Assembly (NCBI GenBank): GCA_018398805.1 | Contig: JAGFBZ010000290.1 | Location: 2,480,001 to 2,544,000 of the forward strand | Direction of reading: 5' to 3' | Length of the DNA stretch: 64,000 bases | Origin: Hirundichthys speculiger | Taxonomy: Eukaryota > Chordata > Actinopteri > Beloniformes > Exocoetidae | Shown: positions 35,660 through 49,914 of the stretch, piece by piece | Position numbering within the stretch: the stretch's first letter is position 1 | Layout: every line of letters starts with the position of its first letter | Position numbers and translations under genes: made by a program | The notes under the pieces: generated by a model | Database searches by the model: none | Seen by the model: the letters and a program-made list of their open reading frames with translations, nothing else | Told to the model about the DNA's origin: nothing

Positions 35660-36142
35660 TAGTGGTTCTTAATCTGGGTTCGATCGAACACTAGGGGTTC
35701 GGTGAGTCGGTCTCAGGGGTTCGGCGGAGGTCAAGACACACACCTGACTCATATGATTCATGATGACTCGCCCCGCTTGGCCATCGCTGGCTACAGGTGA
35801 TCACGCTTCATTGCTTGGCCAATCAGGGAATTTTGGTGCGCTCAGTAGTCGACTTATGATGGAACATCGTGCACCCATACCAATTATGTTGAGCAAAAAA
35901 AGAAAGTGGTCGGATAAAGCGGGTTCAGAAAATGAATGATAAAAACAATAAATTATATGAATATAAAGAATGTAATTCATGCAGTTCATGCATTGTATTG
36001 GTTTTGTTTTTTGAGCACAGTGATGTTAATGCACGGTTCATTTTGTGCGCCAGTAAAATAGATACCTATGTCTTGAAATTGAAAAAAAAAAAAATTGCAT
36101 ATGTGCATCGTTCAGTACCTCCAACACGGTTAAGAACCAAGC
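35660..36142 (+). mobile_element. hAT-type transposon relic with transposase N-terminal fragment
   Basis: Left end TAGTGGTTCTTAA (35660-35672) and right end TTAAGAACCA (36130-36139) form the terminal inverted repeat of the CAGTGGTTCTTAA class of hAT elements. Next to the left end are TTCGATCGAACACTAGGGGT and GGTGAGTCGGTCTCAGGGGT words. A short frame 35886-35939 reads MLSKKRKWSDKAGSENE then stop; SKKRKWSD is the usual N terminus of hAT-Charlie/ZBED-like transposases from memory. The rest of the transposase is deleted, so the copy is non-autonomous. Confidence 0.8.
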
Positions 36143-39100
36143 GTACACACATATCTCAGTCCTTTGTGGGTAAAGACTTGCTTGATCTGCGACTTGATGA
36201 GGGACTTGCTCATCCACTAGAAAGAAAAGGAACTCTGATATATAGACAATAAGAGAGAAAAGAGTAGTTACTCTAAGTGTCTCTGATTGAGCTTTTTAAA
36301 TAACAGCACTTCAGGAAAATATAATCGGCTTTTTTATTTTAAAAGAAGCATTTAATTAAGCAAAATGATCCTAACAGGGCTCAGCTGTGTTTCCCTCTCT
36401 CACATTTGCCATCATTGCGTGTGGAAAATCCATTTCCACTTTATTCAGGCTGCCGCAGATTTATAGATTTTACAATTGTCTCCTCATTCACTCAGCACTT
36501 CCTGTGACTTCTGTCTTCTGCCAGTAGCCTGGCTGACAGTTGCAGAGCTTAGTAGCGATGTTAAAAAACTAAACTGCAGCCCTTCGTGAAAGGGTTAGAT
36601 TTACTGTTGACTCTGAAAGATGACAGGAAAAATATATTATGTAATTAATTCAGAGAAGGGCAAGAGCTAAACTGTGAGTAAACTACCCCTGGAAATACTT
36701 TATAACAGTAAGCAAAGGGGATTTGGAGACTTTAAAGCATTTCTTAGAACCCTACAAAGGGTTTGCCTCTCCTGCTTGATAATTTATATAAACTACCACA
36801 GCTGGAACATCAGGAGAATGTCGACGTCGGATTTTTAAATGCTCTTTAGATGAAATAACTACTTAAACGCCAAATATGGCATATATTTGCTTTGCACAAA
36901 CCTGGTAAAGCAGAATTTAATTTACTTGCTATACCTATGTGCATTAATTCTCCATTTTTACACCAAGCAAGACAGTTTGTCTTCCATCACTGTGCATTTA
37001 AGTGCTTTAAACCTGCACTCACATACAAAAGCGCACATATACACACACCAGCTCAGCTCAGCTTGGCCTGCTAGCCTCATGGCTGTAATTGAGAGTTAAT
37101 GACGCAGTTGGATCTGTTCTTTACTTCATATTAAACAGAGCCTGCTGCTGCTGCCCGGCTGTAAAAGCAACCCACCACATCCCCTCCTCTTAACCATCTC
37201 CCCCTTTTCCACAACCCCTTTATAACCCTCCACACCCGCTCTGTTTCCCCAATATCTGAGCATCTGATTTAAGGAGCGATTGGTTTGTTGTTGGCCCCTA
37301 GTTACGAGCTACCATGCGTGCATTTGCTCATTCCCCCACATCTTCAAACAAAAAAACCAAACAAAACACAGATCTACTGTAACCCACTGTGCACATACAT
37401 CCAAATGTCCCATAGGTGAACAAAGACCCCAATGTACAGCTGGGCGACAGGAGCTCTGGCACGACCCACACCGCCGCTACCTGATAACAGATCAACCTCT
37501 CTCTTTAGGTTTTTTCTCTCCCCTCTGTACAAGACACTGGCGAAAGAGAAGCAGCAGAAGCAACCCCTCCCAGATCCCTGGTGAGGGGTTGAGGGGTGGG
37601 GGTGGGCTCCTGCGACTGGCTGGCGCCAAGAACGGTGTACTGCCCACAGTGAGCAGGTCGCTCAGGGCCCTCTTCTCTATCGCTGACCAGAGCAAAGGGA
37701 GATGGGGCAGAAGGGTGGGGGGTGGGGGGGTGAATGGGAGGCAATGGTGGAGATGTTAGAAAGAGAGAAGGAAAGAGTGAGAGAGGGAAAGCCAGGCAGA
37801 GAAAACAAACAGGACAGAGGCTGCAGTGTGTGTCAGGTCAGCGGGGAGTTTCAGAATGTTCTCCACTGCTGTTCTCCAGAGCGAAAACTCCTGGAGGGTT
37901 ATCTGCTCCTGGCGCTGTCATTTATCATCAGTCTGGAGGAGCAGGGCCACCTCTTCGGCCAGTCTCAGAGACACACACGTCTCCATGCAAACAGATGTGT
38001 GAGGAGAGCACACATGTGGATGTGCGCACGCACACATGGACGTCCTAAAATCACATGTGCGCGCTCGCGTACATTCCAACACACGTGGCTGACAGCAACA
38101 TAAAAAAGGAGATGGGCAGCTATAAAATAAATGTGGTGGATATATGCATGTCATTAAAAGTGACACACGAAAAACTCATAAAGCCCATGTGGAATGAAAT
38201 ATGGCCCTGTGAGCACATGCAAACAAAGTCGTGATGGTCGGGACCTCCCTGCGCCGGCCCAGAGGACGAGGCAGTGTCTTAATGGCTTCTCTGAAGTATG
38301 CTGTAACCATTAGAATATAGGTTGTGCTTTTTGGATGTGTGTGTGTGAGTGTGTGTGTGTATGTAACCCTAAACCATCCTGTGCACCCCACTGCCTATTT
38401 AGTGCACACTGTTTCAACCCATTAACCTTGAAGATCCAGAAATGTGCATACCTTCAGAACAAATTATTGCATATGACAGCATACTGAAGTGCATTTTTTG
38501 CTGTTAAGACATATTTTCATATTGCAATGAATTTTGGTAGAAGCTGACCTGGCTAAACAATCTAAAATACACATCTCAAGCAACTCCATGTAAAAGCATC
38601 CCTTTTTTTTTTTTTTACCCTTTGCTTAAAAAATATCAATGGGTGCTTTATCCTTCATCCTTCCTTGTTGTGTTTTCAGGGAGGCAGAGCGCTGCTCGTC
38701 AGCGACCGTGAAGGCATCCCCGAGGTGTTGGTTGGTCTACTGATTTGTGTGCTCCACTGTCCTAACAGCCTCTGTCTCTCATTTTCTCTTTATCTGTTTC
38801 TCTCCGTCTCTTGATCCCCTCTCTCAGCAGGCCACTCTTGCATAACCATTTATTTTACAGATTTTTTTTTTTCCTCTAAAGTGCCTGAAGGGTTTAATTA
38901 TGTACATAGACAACCCCTATAAACTTCTATTCTGAGGACTTTTTATTGACTTTCGAGCCCGGCTACCCTCCGGCATTTCAATTAACCATTTATAAGAGAA
39001 GAAACTACAATTAAATTAAAAGTTTCTATAAAGGGCCTGTCACATCATTTCCATTCTTTTTTGGATGATGGCAGGCTTTATCTAAATGAGATGGTGTGGA

Positions 39101-42100
39101 TATGTGAAACAGCTGGAGTGGGATGCCTCAGAGTAGGGGAGGGAAAAAGGGAAGGAAGGAAGAAAAAGAGATGAGAAAAGAGGCAGGGATACAGAAAAAG
39201 GAAAGGTAGCAGGGACGAAAAAAAAAGAGACATAATTAAAAAGCGAATGGAAAAGAAAAGATTGGGGAAGAGATATAGCTGTAGCGGTGCAGGGCAGGCG
39301 GGGTGAGAGGGCCAGCCGCAGGGCCGGCCAGCACTGACCTTGCTACTTAGGCCCTAATTACATGTTGTGAAACTTTAGTTCGGTGCACAGTCATCTGGTT
39401 GCACTGGGCCTCCCAGAGCATAGGCAGAAACAGAAATTACAACACCATTACACACACTTTGAACAAGACACAGAGAGAGCAGGGGAGCAAGAAAGGGAAG
39501 GAGAAGTGTGTTGGAGAGGGAGAAATTAAAGAGAGAGTGAGGTGGGGGGAGCTTGATGTCATTTGGCGTTTTTGAGAGAGAGTAACAAAGCGCAAGGGTT
39601 TTCCTTTGTACGCTGCTGCTGAGTGGAGCCCTGGTATTTTTACAGGCCTAAAGATCTGTGCACTCATAACAATGTGGGTACACAGCACTCAGCAGGGGGG
39701 CCTCTGTGAAATATGCCCCTCTGCGCCCTCCCTCTTTTCTCCTCTTAATATTCTCCATCCACAACACTGCTAAAGTCGCCCTGCAACACAGACACTGAGG
39801 TTCAGTGGCCATGAGGCTGCATTAAACGAGGCCTCCATCCCTAAGGCAATGCAAACACACACTTGCCACACACACACAGGGCAAGCTTGTGCTCTTTTAC
39901 ATGCAGAAACTCCACACCTAACCTTTGAGCCGTTGTGGATTTTTGGTATGAATGTGATTTTGGATGTGTATTGGAAAGGTGACATCTGGGAGTCAGATTC
40001 ACCCACAGCCCCCCCTTCCCTTCTCATCACCAACACAGCTCAACGTACTCGCCCTGTGACCCGCGGCCCGCTTTGCCAACACCTTGAACTTCTCATCCTG
40101 CCTCCTTTTGTCTCACCTCCTTAACTTCCTCCTTCCCTCCTGACTTCTTACCCCACTACTTCGCTCTCATTTGCCCCGAAAGAGCTTCAGGGAATTTGTC
40201 CCCCCAAGTGGTGCATTGTGGGAAATCCAGGTGGACCTTAGGGTGCAGAGGTGGAAATTCAGAGAACCAGGGGGTGTAACCAGAGAACAGCAATGTTTTA
40301 CTAAACAGATTTTCTGTTTTATTGATTCAGTATGCAAAGGACTGCTGTCTTATACACACATACAGCTATTCTGTTGAGCACACTCTTTGTTTACAAACTG
40401 ATGTTTTAGCATTAATTTCCAAAAACCATTTTTGCATTTTGCACATCCCTTTTTGCATTCAGTATTCCTAAAATAAAAACACTTTTTACAGTGTTGTCTT
40501 ACCTGCACTTTGTAATGCTGCCGTCTCGCAATTTCCAACCTTTGCAAATGTTCCTTTCACAAAGATCTTTTCTCAAACGTGCAAAACAAATGAAGCAAAC
40601 ACAGACTGTTTACATCAAAACTGTCTAAGGAAAGAGATGAAACAGAAGATGAAGCCAGCGTACTCCAACTGTGCTCAATCTGAAGGGCTCCAGTTACCTC
40701 TGATGCCAATAACTGACATCTTTTGTCTGCACAAAATAATGTGCAAACAAAGTGTGAAATAATATAATCAGAAACTTTCAAACTGCGCTATTTTTCAAAC
40801 AATGTATCATTCGTGTCACACGAAAAGACTTTTATATTCAATGTGACCTCACATTCTTAGCTATGGATTATGTGGTGTCTTTTTAAATTTCATATTAGAA
40901 CCGTGAAAACAATTCCAGCGGTATGTCTTGAAAACTTGAAAAGAACTTGAAAACATCATGGTTTAGGCCAGCTAAAGTCAACAAAAAAATAAAACGTCTA
41001 AAAGAAGATCGTGTTAACACATTGCTTGACCAGCTAACTAGTGAGGCTGTCGTAACCGTTGCAGGTATTTTTGTGAGACCAAGCTGTGTAAATGTTAAGA
41101 AGTACCATATTTGTTAAGACAAACCTGCTCAAAGAGAACCCTTCCTGCAACATAAAGAACACTCTGAGTTCAAGGCATTTCAAAAAGTAAAGTTGTGTTT
41201 CCTTGATCAAACAAGCAAACGAGTAACTGCGTGTTCATGAGTGTGCATTGATTAGAGCTTTACGGCTCGCACTCATTTCCTGATATTAATTGCTGGGGTA
41301 AGCTCTTATCTGATCGCCTGTCTGGAGGCAAAGTGAAGCTGAGACACAAACAGCTCGAGCAAAGTGTGAGACAGAGGAGTCACTGGAGTGGGCAGAGCTG
41401 CTATCTGTGATCTGCAATTAATCTTGGCCGAACTGGCTGGTATGAGAGGGAAGTGGGGTCGACCTCTGTGCCCCTCCCATCCACCCTTCCCGACTCCAGT
41501 TTCCCTCTTTCCTCAGCACCCCACTCATCCCATGGGTGGCTTGGTCAGCCCTGAGGGGAGAACATGCTGCAGAACAGCCAGACAATTTTCAGGCTGGCTG
41601 CTTTTACTTTCGCCCTGTCCAGGGCCTCATGAAAACAAACTGACAAAACAAAGGACAGCAAATTAATGACCCATGCTCTCCCCTCACCAGCCCCGATCCC
41701 TGACGATTGACTCCCAGCTTGGCACGTCCCTTCCCTTCCTTCCCTGCTCCCCTCTCCTCCCTCTCTCTTTCTTCTCCCGTTCTGACTTTTGATCCCCTCA
41801 AAATCATGCATTCACAGACACACATTTCTGGACATTGACACATTGACACAAGCACACACACACATCGCTACCACCATCGCCCTCTGCCTTAACTCCTTGA
41901 CCCATAGCATCTGGTTTAGATTGTCACAGGAAGCGCAAGACAGAGACATACAGGGGGAACGAGTGAGTGTGAGTGAAGGAGAGAAAAGGCTTCTCTGTCT
42001 GTGTCTGGACCTTCATTATCATGTGTTAATATTAATGCAATTTGAAAAAGAAACAGACATGGAGACACACTGGGTGAAGAGGGGCTTGTCTCTGCTGAGT

Positions 42101-43100
42101 GGAACAGCATGCTGATGGTGCAGACATGTTTCCAACCCACAAGTCTCGTGCAAGACTGCTTTCCCTGAGACATGCCCTCTGCATGTATTGTCACTTCTCC
42201 ACAAGGTTTCAATCTGTTTCTATTTACAGAGCATTTGAAGCTTTACAAATGAAATGGATCCAGCTTCAAAGTAAAGACAACGTCCACAGCTATAGAGGCA
42301 CCACAAGGTGAGACAAAGATTCAGTCTGTGTATGAACACTGTCAGTAAGGGTGCTCCAGCCAATCAGCAGCACACTGCTGTCAGCAGATATTGGTCCAAA
42401 ACAATTAGATCATAAGCATTAAAAAGACAAATCACATTTTTTAATACAGTAGAATCATGACGGGAAGTCCGTTAGATTGTAATGGAAAAGGACAAAGCAA
42501 CATGTCGCGCTACTATCATTTAACTTTCACATAAAAAGTGTGTAGCGATGGACAGATAAAAGTCCATAAAAGTCCCAAGAGTAAGGCTGCTTTATTTTTT
42601 TGGTAAACAATCTGGATCTGAAGACATTGGCAGGTTGGTAGGAGCTCTGCTTCCAGCATGCTACCCTGTTAGTATGCCAGTAATGCTTAACGTGACATCT
42701 ACACTTAATATCTGATGAAATATCAGCTAATTTGAAAATGTCTTGTGTGATTAAAACAAGCAAGAGATCACATTAATGTGTAGATGTGCGATGTATTTCA
42801 GTTGTTGATCAGAGGGAGATGCACTGTGGGGATTAATGTCGGTGGGAGTTGGGAGGCTACGACAAGTGAGGAAGTACATATGTAAGTGTTTGCATATGTT
42901 AAGTTCTTCTTTGTGGTTTGAAACAGCCTTTGGATGATGGCATGAAAAACATTTCATCCTGCAAAACATAAATAACATCAACATAATCTTCCATTAAAGC
43001 ATGTAGTTTTAGGACATTTATGGGAAGAGAGTGAAGCATGTGATGTTTGTTAGAAATGGGATGAAACATCTTTGTTTTAAATCTTTTTTTAAGATCTTTT
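36143..43100 (-). other. mecom: Large mecom intron, part 7
   Basis: No exon found. It contains AC/GT-rich patches near 38338-38362, a T-tract at 38604-38618, a purine-rich stretch 39130-39270, and the CNE-like block at 38880-39110. The frames at 37280-37759 and 37702-38103 are purine-rich or pyrimidine-rich with no domain. 40380-40800 is AT-rich with several TTTGCA words but nothing recognisable. The region 41420-42000 is CT- and GA-rich. Confidence 0.6.
38880..39110. promoter_or_regulatory. Candidate conserved non-coding element (strong texture)
   Basis: It contains TAATTA (38895-38900), TTTTATTGAC (HOX/CDX-like), TTTCAATTAACC, CTACAATTAAATTAAAAG, CCTGTCACATC (TALE-like) and TTTATCTAAAT (GATA-like). 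Dense homeodomain words in repeat-free sequence, flanked by a T-tract and by a purine run. Confidence 0.42.
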
Positions 43101-43104
43101 TGGC

Positions 43105-43285
43105 TCTAGTGACTGTTACTGAAAGAAGTGAAACAGTAAATTGGGGAAGAGGAGGAGAAGGGAAGACACAGATAAGGGCCATGGGTCGGGACTCCAAGCT
43201 GGGATGGCTGCATGAGTGCTGTAGCCCCAACATGGTGCACATCAACCAAGGGGAATCAACTAAGTGGCATAACCCCCCGTCCAAG
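43105..43285 (-). mobile_element. Degraded tRNA-derived SINE-like repeat
   Basis: On the plus strand it reads GACACAGATAAGGGCCATGG, GTCGGGACTCCAAGCTGG, then GTAGCCCCAACATGGTGCAC. On the minus strand this gives CCAGCTTGGAGTCCCGACCC, a decayed tRNA B-box region followed by GGGCCC-type tail, in the order I recall for a fish SINE whose head resembles GTTTAGCTCAGCTGGTAGAG. The A box is poorly preserved, so the call is tentative. Confidence 0.4.
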
Positions 43286-44979
43286 ATAAAACAATTTAAA
43301 TGGGCTTATTTAGACGTCTGAACCAAATAGGTTTCATCTCAAGACAATAATGATTTTTTTGAACAGTGCTACAAGTACAAGCTGGTGAATGCAAAACAAG
43401 ATACCTCTGCAGTACAGATGAAAGGCCTCATTAAAGCTCTTTAAGATACCTATTTTTCTTTTTTTTTCTTCCACATACAATTATTTAAGGAAAGGATTTT
43501 TTAACCAAACACTGTCAAGAAAAAAAAAAAAAAGAATCATACAACACTGCACACTAATTGCTCCATCATGACAAGCAACATATTATGCCATGATGGCACT
43601 AAATGTCACATAAGTTACACTTTTCCACGCTGGAACTTTGGGACAGAAAGAGAAACTGAGTACTTTTAAATGTTCCAAACATTAGCTGACATTTTAGGTG
43701 AGATCGGACCCAAACCAGTGGTGCATTCATCACTGGAACACGGCGCAGGTGTTGCTGACACCCATTCTCCCTACATGTGACTTCTATTTGCAGGGAAAAC
43801 TACCCCCCCGGGCTCCCACTGGTCCAGTGATGTTGACGGGTTGCAAAGATTTTATTCAGGTGAAAAACACCTTTGCAGTAAGTAAGTTATGAAACCCTCC
43901 TCCCACCCCTCCCCCTCCCCACGTAAGACAAGCACAGTAAAAATATAAAAATATCAGATGTAGTGGCAGAATATCTGAGAGCTGATAACAGCAGAGATTA
44001 GCTCAGATTCCCGGACTCTCTAATTGACATGTGGTGAGCGCTGTGGGAGTAACCTGCAGGCCATTCTCTGGACTCACCAGAGCAAAGCCACAGTACAAGT
44101 GCTGGGTCAAAGTGTCTGCTCATAGTTCCCATCACCGCCTCCCTTGTGCGGACACAAATCTAATCTATAAACATAAAGAACTGAGCATCACAAGGCAAAA
44201 CTCCTATTCAAACCTTGATGAAATACACTGGGTACTTTGTTCATATTTATACCTTCTTAAAAAAACGGCTGAGCTTCTGAGAGGAAATCTTCCACAAAAG
44301 TAAATTCACAATTAAACACTTTTTAAATACTCGTCCTTCCTGTAAAGGATTTGGACAGAATCCCAACTTTTACAGGAATTTTCTTCTGGGTATTCCACTT
44401 TCCTCCTCTTGTTCAAAAATATGTCAGACGCTTGATATTTTAAATTACATTTATTTAAATGTAGCTTTGACTGGCCTCATCATTTGCTTTGATTGACTGA
44501 GCCACCTTTTAACCTGTTGTAGCTACAGCAACTGACTTACACCTACAATTCAACAAGCAACTCATCTTTGCATCAATTCTCAAGTGTTTGTGTTTCTGAA
44601 ATACATCTTATGCAATCATATGTCATTGTCAAAAACACTGAAAGTTCAGTGGACATGGTACTGCATCTTGTTTTGAAGAACAAATTGTTCCTACAAACAT
44701 ATCAGATATTAAAAGCCTTATAGACTTTGTTCAGAACTTTCTCTGTGAAAACATGCAAATCACATCTCATCAGTTTATTTTAGCAACTGTAAAGTTTAAT
44801 TGTGAATTGGAAATGACTGTGTTGTCTGTATATCATTTTGTATCGGGTATATGCACGTCAAATTTGCTGTGGACAACAAAACATTATACTTAAGTTCAAG
44901 TAAACGGTTCTTTTTTTGCACGAACTGGTGAAAAAGGAGTAAAAACACACTCATACACATGCAAACATGCACACCAAGA

Positions 44980-45000
44980 CACACACACACACACACACAC
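44980..45000. repeat. (CA)n microsatellite
   Basis: Uninterrupted CA run of about ten units. Confidence 0.93.
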
Positions 45001-46820
45001 GTTCCTGTGGGATTAGTTGAAAGACTATTGGCATTTCATCAAGTGTTTCCCATTCAAACAGGATTTAGAGCAGATCCCGGTAAAAGCTCAGGTCATCGCC
45101 GTGGCTTTTGGTCATGGTTTAATATTTAAACTTGGCTGTTAGATGGATTGAAAGTGAGCATTATCAGTCATCGCTGTATTAATAAGGCTCGGTTGGTAAG
45201 ACAAGTTCTGCCACAGATCTATCTGTGAACAGCCCAACACAAACACACTCACTCAGTCTCCTCTCATGGCTGCCTCTCTGTCAGTCTGACCCCTATGAGG
45301 TAACTGGTCACTGAAGTAAGATTTATAGTTAATCAGTCTATATCGGCAGCAGTCTGCTGTGGACTGAGCCAACTTTAGAACATTACACATTACAACACAG
45401 GGAGAGAATGATGTCAGTGAGGAGGGAGGGACAGAAAAGGGGGGAGGAGAGGGAAGAAAGAGTGCAAAGAGGAGATGGAGAGTAAAGACAGGCAGTAGGA
45501 AAGAACTAGCAGATTGAAAGACACAAAGATGGCAGGAAGTGATGAAAGTACAGATTTAGGGAGCAAAGATAAAAGAGCTGGAGAATATGGTGAAGTTTAT
45601 TTTGAGCCCTTTCACATTACCCAGTCCTCTTTGATAAGTTACTGACATCTCCAAATGCTCCAGATAGAGCTATCGATTTCTCACAGCACTCACAGATGCA
45701 ATTCAAATCACAAAAAATACATTCCTTAAGCATTCCTTATCCTGCTCCGTAAGTGTATGCATTAACATGTGTGCATGTACCAGCGTATTCTTTTAGTTTC
45801 AAACTGTAATGTGTGCTGAACAAAAATTTTCCCAATGAATTTTTAAACTTATTCGTGCCGTAATGAGTTAACTTAAAACATCACGAGTTCTGTGATGTTG
45901 ATGCTTGACATAACTGTTGATTTGTTTCTATTTGGCAATAAACTGTAAGCACTTGAGTGAATGTTTTTGTCCAGAGTGACTTCCAGTCACCATAAAACAT
46001 CTTGAAACCAGCAGGCCAACTGTCTTGATTAATTTCCATGCAAATTTTCCTGTGCAGTAAAAAACAACAGAGGAGCCAGCGCGTACACTCCCTGCGCTGC
46101 CACGACGGCTTGTGATGACCACGTCCCGTGCTTTCATCTCCAGTACCACTCTGTACCATCGCCGCAGCGGCCAGTCTGACTTGACCGCAACCACACGGTC
46201 ACAGATGGATTCCTCCAAAGCCCGTACAGAACAGCCGCCGACCGCCAGCTATCAACTTCCATCACCACAAAACCACAAGCTAACCGCTGAAAGTGAGGGA
46301 GAGGGGGGAAAAAATGGGGAGGATGAAGTAGGAACGAAGGGAAGAAAGGAGATGAGAAACTGTAACACAATAAACAGGGATAGAAAGATGGGAATGGAGA
46401 GCAAGTTCAAGTCTGTTGCTCCTGTTATTCCCATGGTAAAAAGACACCAGCAGCACCAGCATCCCGATCCGAACAGCAAAACACATGCTAATGAGCTTCC
46501 TAAGGACTGTCACCACTTAGGAACTGCTAATTAAAACCCATTTGATTCACTGACACTTAAAAGGCTTTGACTAAAAAAAAAAAAAAGCTAAAATCTCCTA
46601 TGAAGACAAGAAGAGTTATGGCCACCTTTGGTATTTGTCAAAGCTCTTCCACTCTTTCCTCTCCTTCTCTGCCCTCCTGTCCGTCTCTGTCACTCTGTCC
46701 CAAGACTTGATTGCCTCTAATGGACATGCTTTATCTAGTCTGACCTAACCATTGTCACAGGGAGCAGAATTTGTGAGCTTTTAGAGAGGGTATGCTCATC
46801 AATGTGCATGGGGATGAGGT

Positions 46821-46849
46821 GGAGGGGGGGGGGTGGGGGGTGGGGGGGT
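46821..46849. repeat. G-tract cluster, possible G-quadruplex
   Basis: Three G-runs of 10, 6 and 7 separated by single T residues on the plus strand. A C-rich strand forms the complement. Confidence 0.85.
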
Positions 46850-46936
46850 GAATTGGGAGTGAGCGTTGGGCGCAAGCGGGTGGGGTGTATCTTGGCAAGT
46901 ATCCATCCATGCACTCTCCCGGCCACTTCATTAACC

Positions 46937-46960
46937 ACCACACACACACACACACACACA
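46937..46960. repeat. (CA)12 microsatellite
   Basis: Uninterrupted CA run 90 bases from the G-tract cluster. Confidence 0.95.
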
Positions 46961-48963
46961 TCTCCCAGTCCTTCGCCTCTTTTCTCAGCTATGTAAATAG
47001 GATGCCAGTGTAACACTGAATCAGGAGTGACACTCCAGGTTTTAACTCATGGACAAAACGGATGAGGCAAATGCTTCTCTTTGGCGGCTTTGACGCTCTC
47101 ACTGAAGCAGATTTTAATTGGGACGGAATCTAAAATGAAGACGGACTCTCTTTTTCCTCTTTGATGTCGTAAAAATTCAATTTATCATTTTAAGAAGGGG
47201 GGGGGGGGGCGGAACTGGTCAAAAGAAAAAAAAAAAAACAATCTGGGAAAAAGTTAGAGATACAACAAGTCAGTGAAACTTTGCCCCTTCGGTCTAGAAG
47301 AGAAACCGGATAGGGCCACTTTAAAAATCGCTTAACACGCTCAACACAAAAGACAGCTGAGAAACTTGAGCCGTGTTTGATTTGAGTGTCAGGGTGGGAG
47401 GCACTAATCTGTGGACATGGCGGGCACAGGTGGTGAAACAATCAAACAGCCTCACACTTACAGCAGCCACACAGACACACAAGAACACACACGAATGATA
47501 CATATACAAGAATAGTTATGAAACAAAAAGGCAACCGACAACACTGTTTATGTAGTAATACTTTCATGGCTATACGTGCGTTTCAGGCATTTATAGGAAT
47601 ATGCTTATAAGGGAACGCATGCAAACACACGCTCATGCATGCGAGGCAACACACAGAAGCCTCCACGTGCAGATTTGCAGCCGGGTGAATTTCCTGTGGA
47701 GTGTGGTGTTATTTTACTGGCCCAGATAAAGACAAGGTGGATCAGATTCCCAGCTCCTGTTTCCTTCCTCCTCCCCGCACCTTCTTTTCATGTGTCAGCG
47801 GCACACGCCCTGCCTCACACTGATGAGAAACGTACATGAAGGGTATCCAGGTGTTTTAAACAGCTGTGCTCCATGGTAGTCCCTCTTCACCCTGTACTTC
47901 TTATCTGACATTTATTACAAGAGAAATGAATCAAACTAGCCACAGTTATCACACATTTGCTTGATAATCCAAGTTATTCTTGTCAAAGTGTGACCAGCAA
48001 ACGGAAGAACTGAGGAGATCAAATACCGTTTTAGTTTTATCCGCATGTCCAAATTATTAAGTGGTAGGATCATCAGTCTTCAGTAATTTGTCCATTTACA
48101 GAAACAGAAACAAAGACAAGATGATGACTTCTCTGGCTGGTTTACATGACTATAGAACAGAGTGCACATCTGTTGGAGATCATTCATATGCAAACGTCAG
48201 TCTCACCTCTGAACAGGCGTGTTGAATGAAGACAAGTAAATACACAGTCTTAATGCATCTAAGTCAGATTGTAATTCTTCTATATTCACGCTTTAAGAAA
48301 CATGTTATGGACTATCAGGTGAATAAATTGAATGTCACCTTTTATTTGCCCATTAAGAGTCTGAAAGTGAGCAGTGAAAAAAAAAAATCTTTGTCTGTTT
48401 TTGAGCGAGTCCCAACTTTACCCAAAAGAATGCTAACACACTAATTTTGCTCCATAAAACATAGCCTGTAATTTGCATTCAATGCTACTGGAAATGTGCT
48501 GTATGTGTTGTGTAATAACACATGCTGTCCTATTCTCTAAAAAAAAAAAAAAAAAATTGATTGACTCAAAGTTTGTGATTGATTACAGCTTTATTGTTAT
48601 TTCTCACTGTGTGCTATTGAGAGAGATTGGATACTGCGCAAGAAAAGGGGCTCTTCCCCAGAGGACCTACCCCCCAACTCACACATTTACACACACCACA
48701 ATCACACACACACACACACATTCAGCCCTTAGGCCAGTCTCTGTAATGGGATCCTCACTGTTATTTCTGCTGAATAAAATAAATCCCACTAATTAACATG
48801 TTAACATGATTGATGGGCACTGATTCTGCAGGGAGCAGAGAACGTCTGTCTGCACTCAAGCTGCCCGGCTGCAGACTGCACACAGGCCGACGCGCACAAA
48901 AAAAGATTGGGAGAATGAAGAGGAAATGGAAATATGAAACATGTCAGAGGTTCACAGGAAATG

Positions 48964-48990
48964 TCAAAAAAAAAAAAAAAAAAGAAAAAA
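48964..48990. repeat. Poly-A tract
   Basis: A-run of about 19 followed by GAAAAAA. Confidence 0.93.
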
Positions 48991-49914
48991 ACGGACCTGG
49001 TTCCATATGAGTTATTACGAATGCTTCATTACAAAGTCTGACGGCTGACTTTTTTGCTCCTTCCTTCCAAAGTTTATTTATATAGTTTATTATAAAGCTC
49101 AATACACATAGATATAACTTTCTTGGGTTAAACCTATTTTTCTTCATTGGACAATAATATAATACAAACACAACAGTAGATAAACTGTTGTTTGACAAGC
49201 ATGAGAAATTAAAAACTGCACTGACATGATATGGGCAACATTATGCATAATTACACGTTTAAGAGCCAAATGAGGAAGTGCAATTACATTTAGGAAATGC
49301 TTTTTTTTTTCTCCCCTAAAGCAGTTTACAGTTTTCAGAACAGTATGAAATCTGAGCATCAGCCTGTTACATTCACTCTGTGGTATGGTAGTATTCAGCA
49401 CAAGAGTCTAACATGGAGAGTAACACTGAGAATGTAAAATGTACAAGAGAACTTATGGATACACTCAAATGCTGAAGATGATAAAGATGACATCTGAAGT
49501 GTCTCGTGAGTCACCTTCTGTAAAATCTCTGTATGGGAAATGATTAAATGCCAAGTAAACACATATATGAATACTCCAAGGACAACGTGACAATTAAGTA
49601 TTGATCTGAAACGCAAACAATACAAAATGCACTCCCATTTGTCTGATTCATCTTAAAGCTGATGCTCGTAACAGCTTTTTAGACATGTAATTATGTGATG
49701 GTCTTTGCCCACCACATATTTGACCTTTTCAGACCACAATGCATTATGTGCATCGTACTTGTACTGATTAGATAAATACAGTACCATACCGACAGTTGAT
49801 AACTACACAATATATCTGTTTGTCTTCCTGTTTCCCATTTGCCTCCTTTTCTTTGAGTATTCTGGGAAAACTGTGAAGTGGAAGGGCTGTCGGGAGCCTA
49901 TGCCCGCTGTGCCT

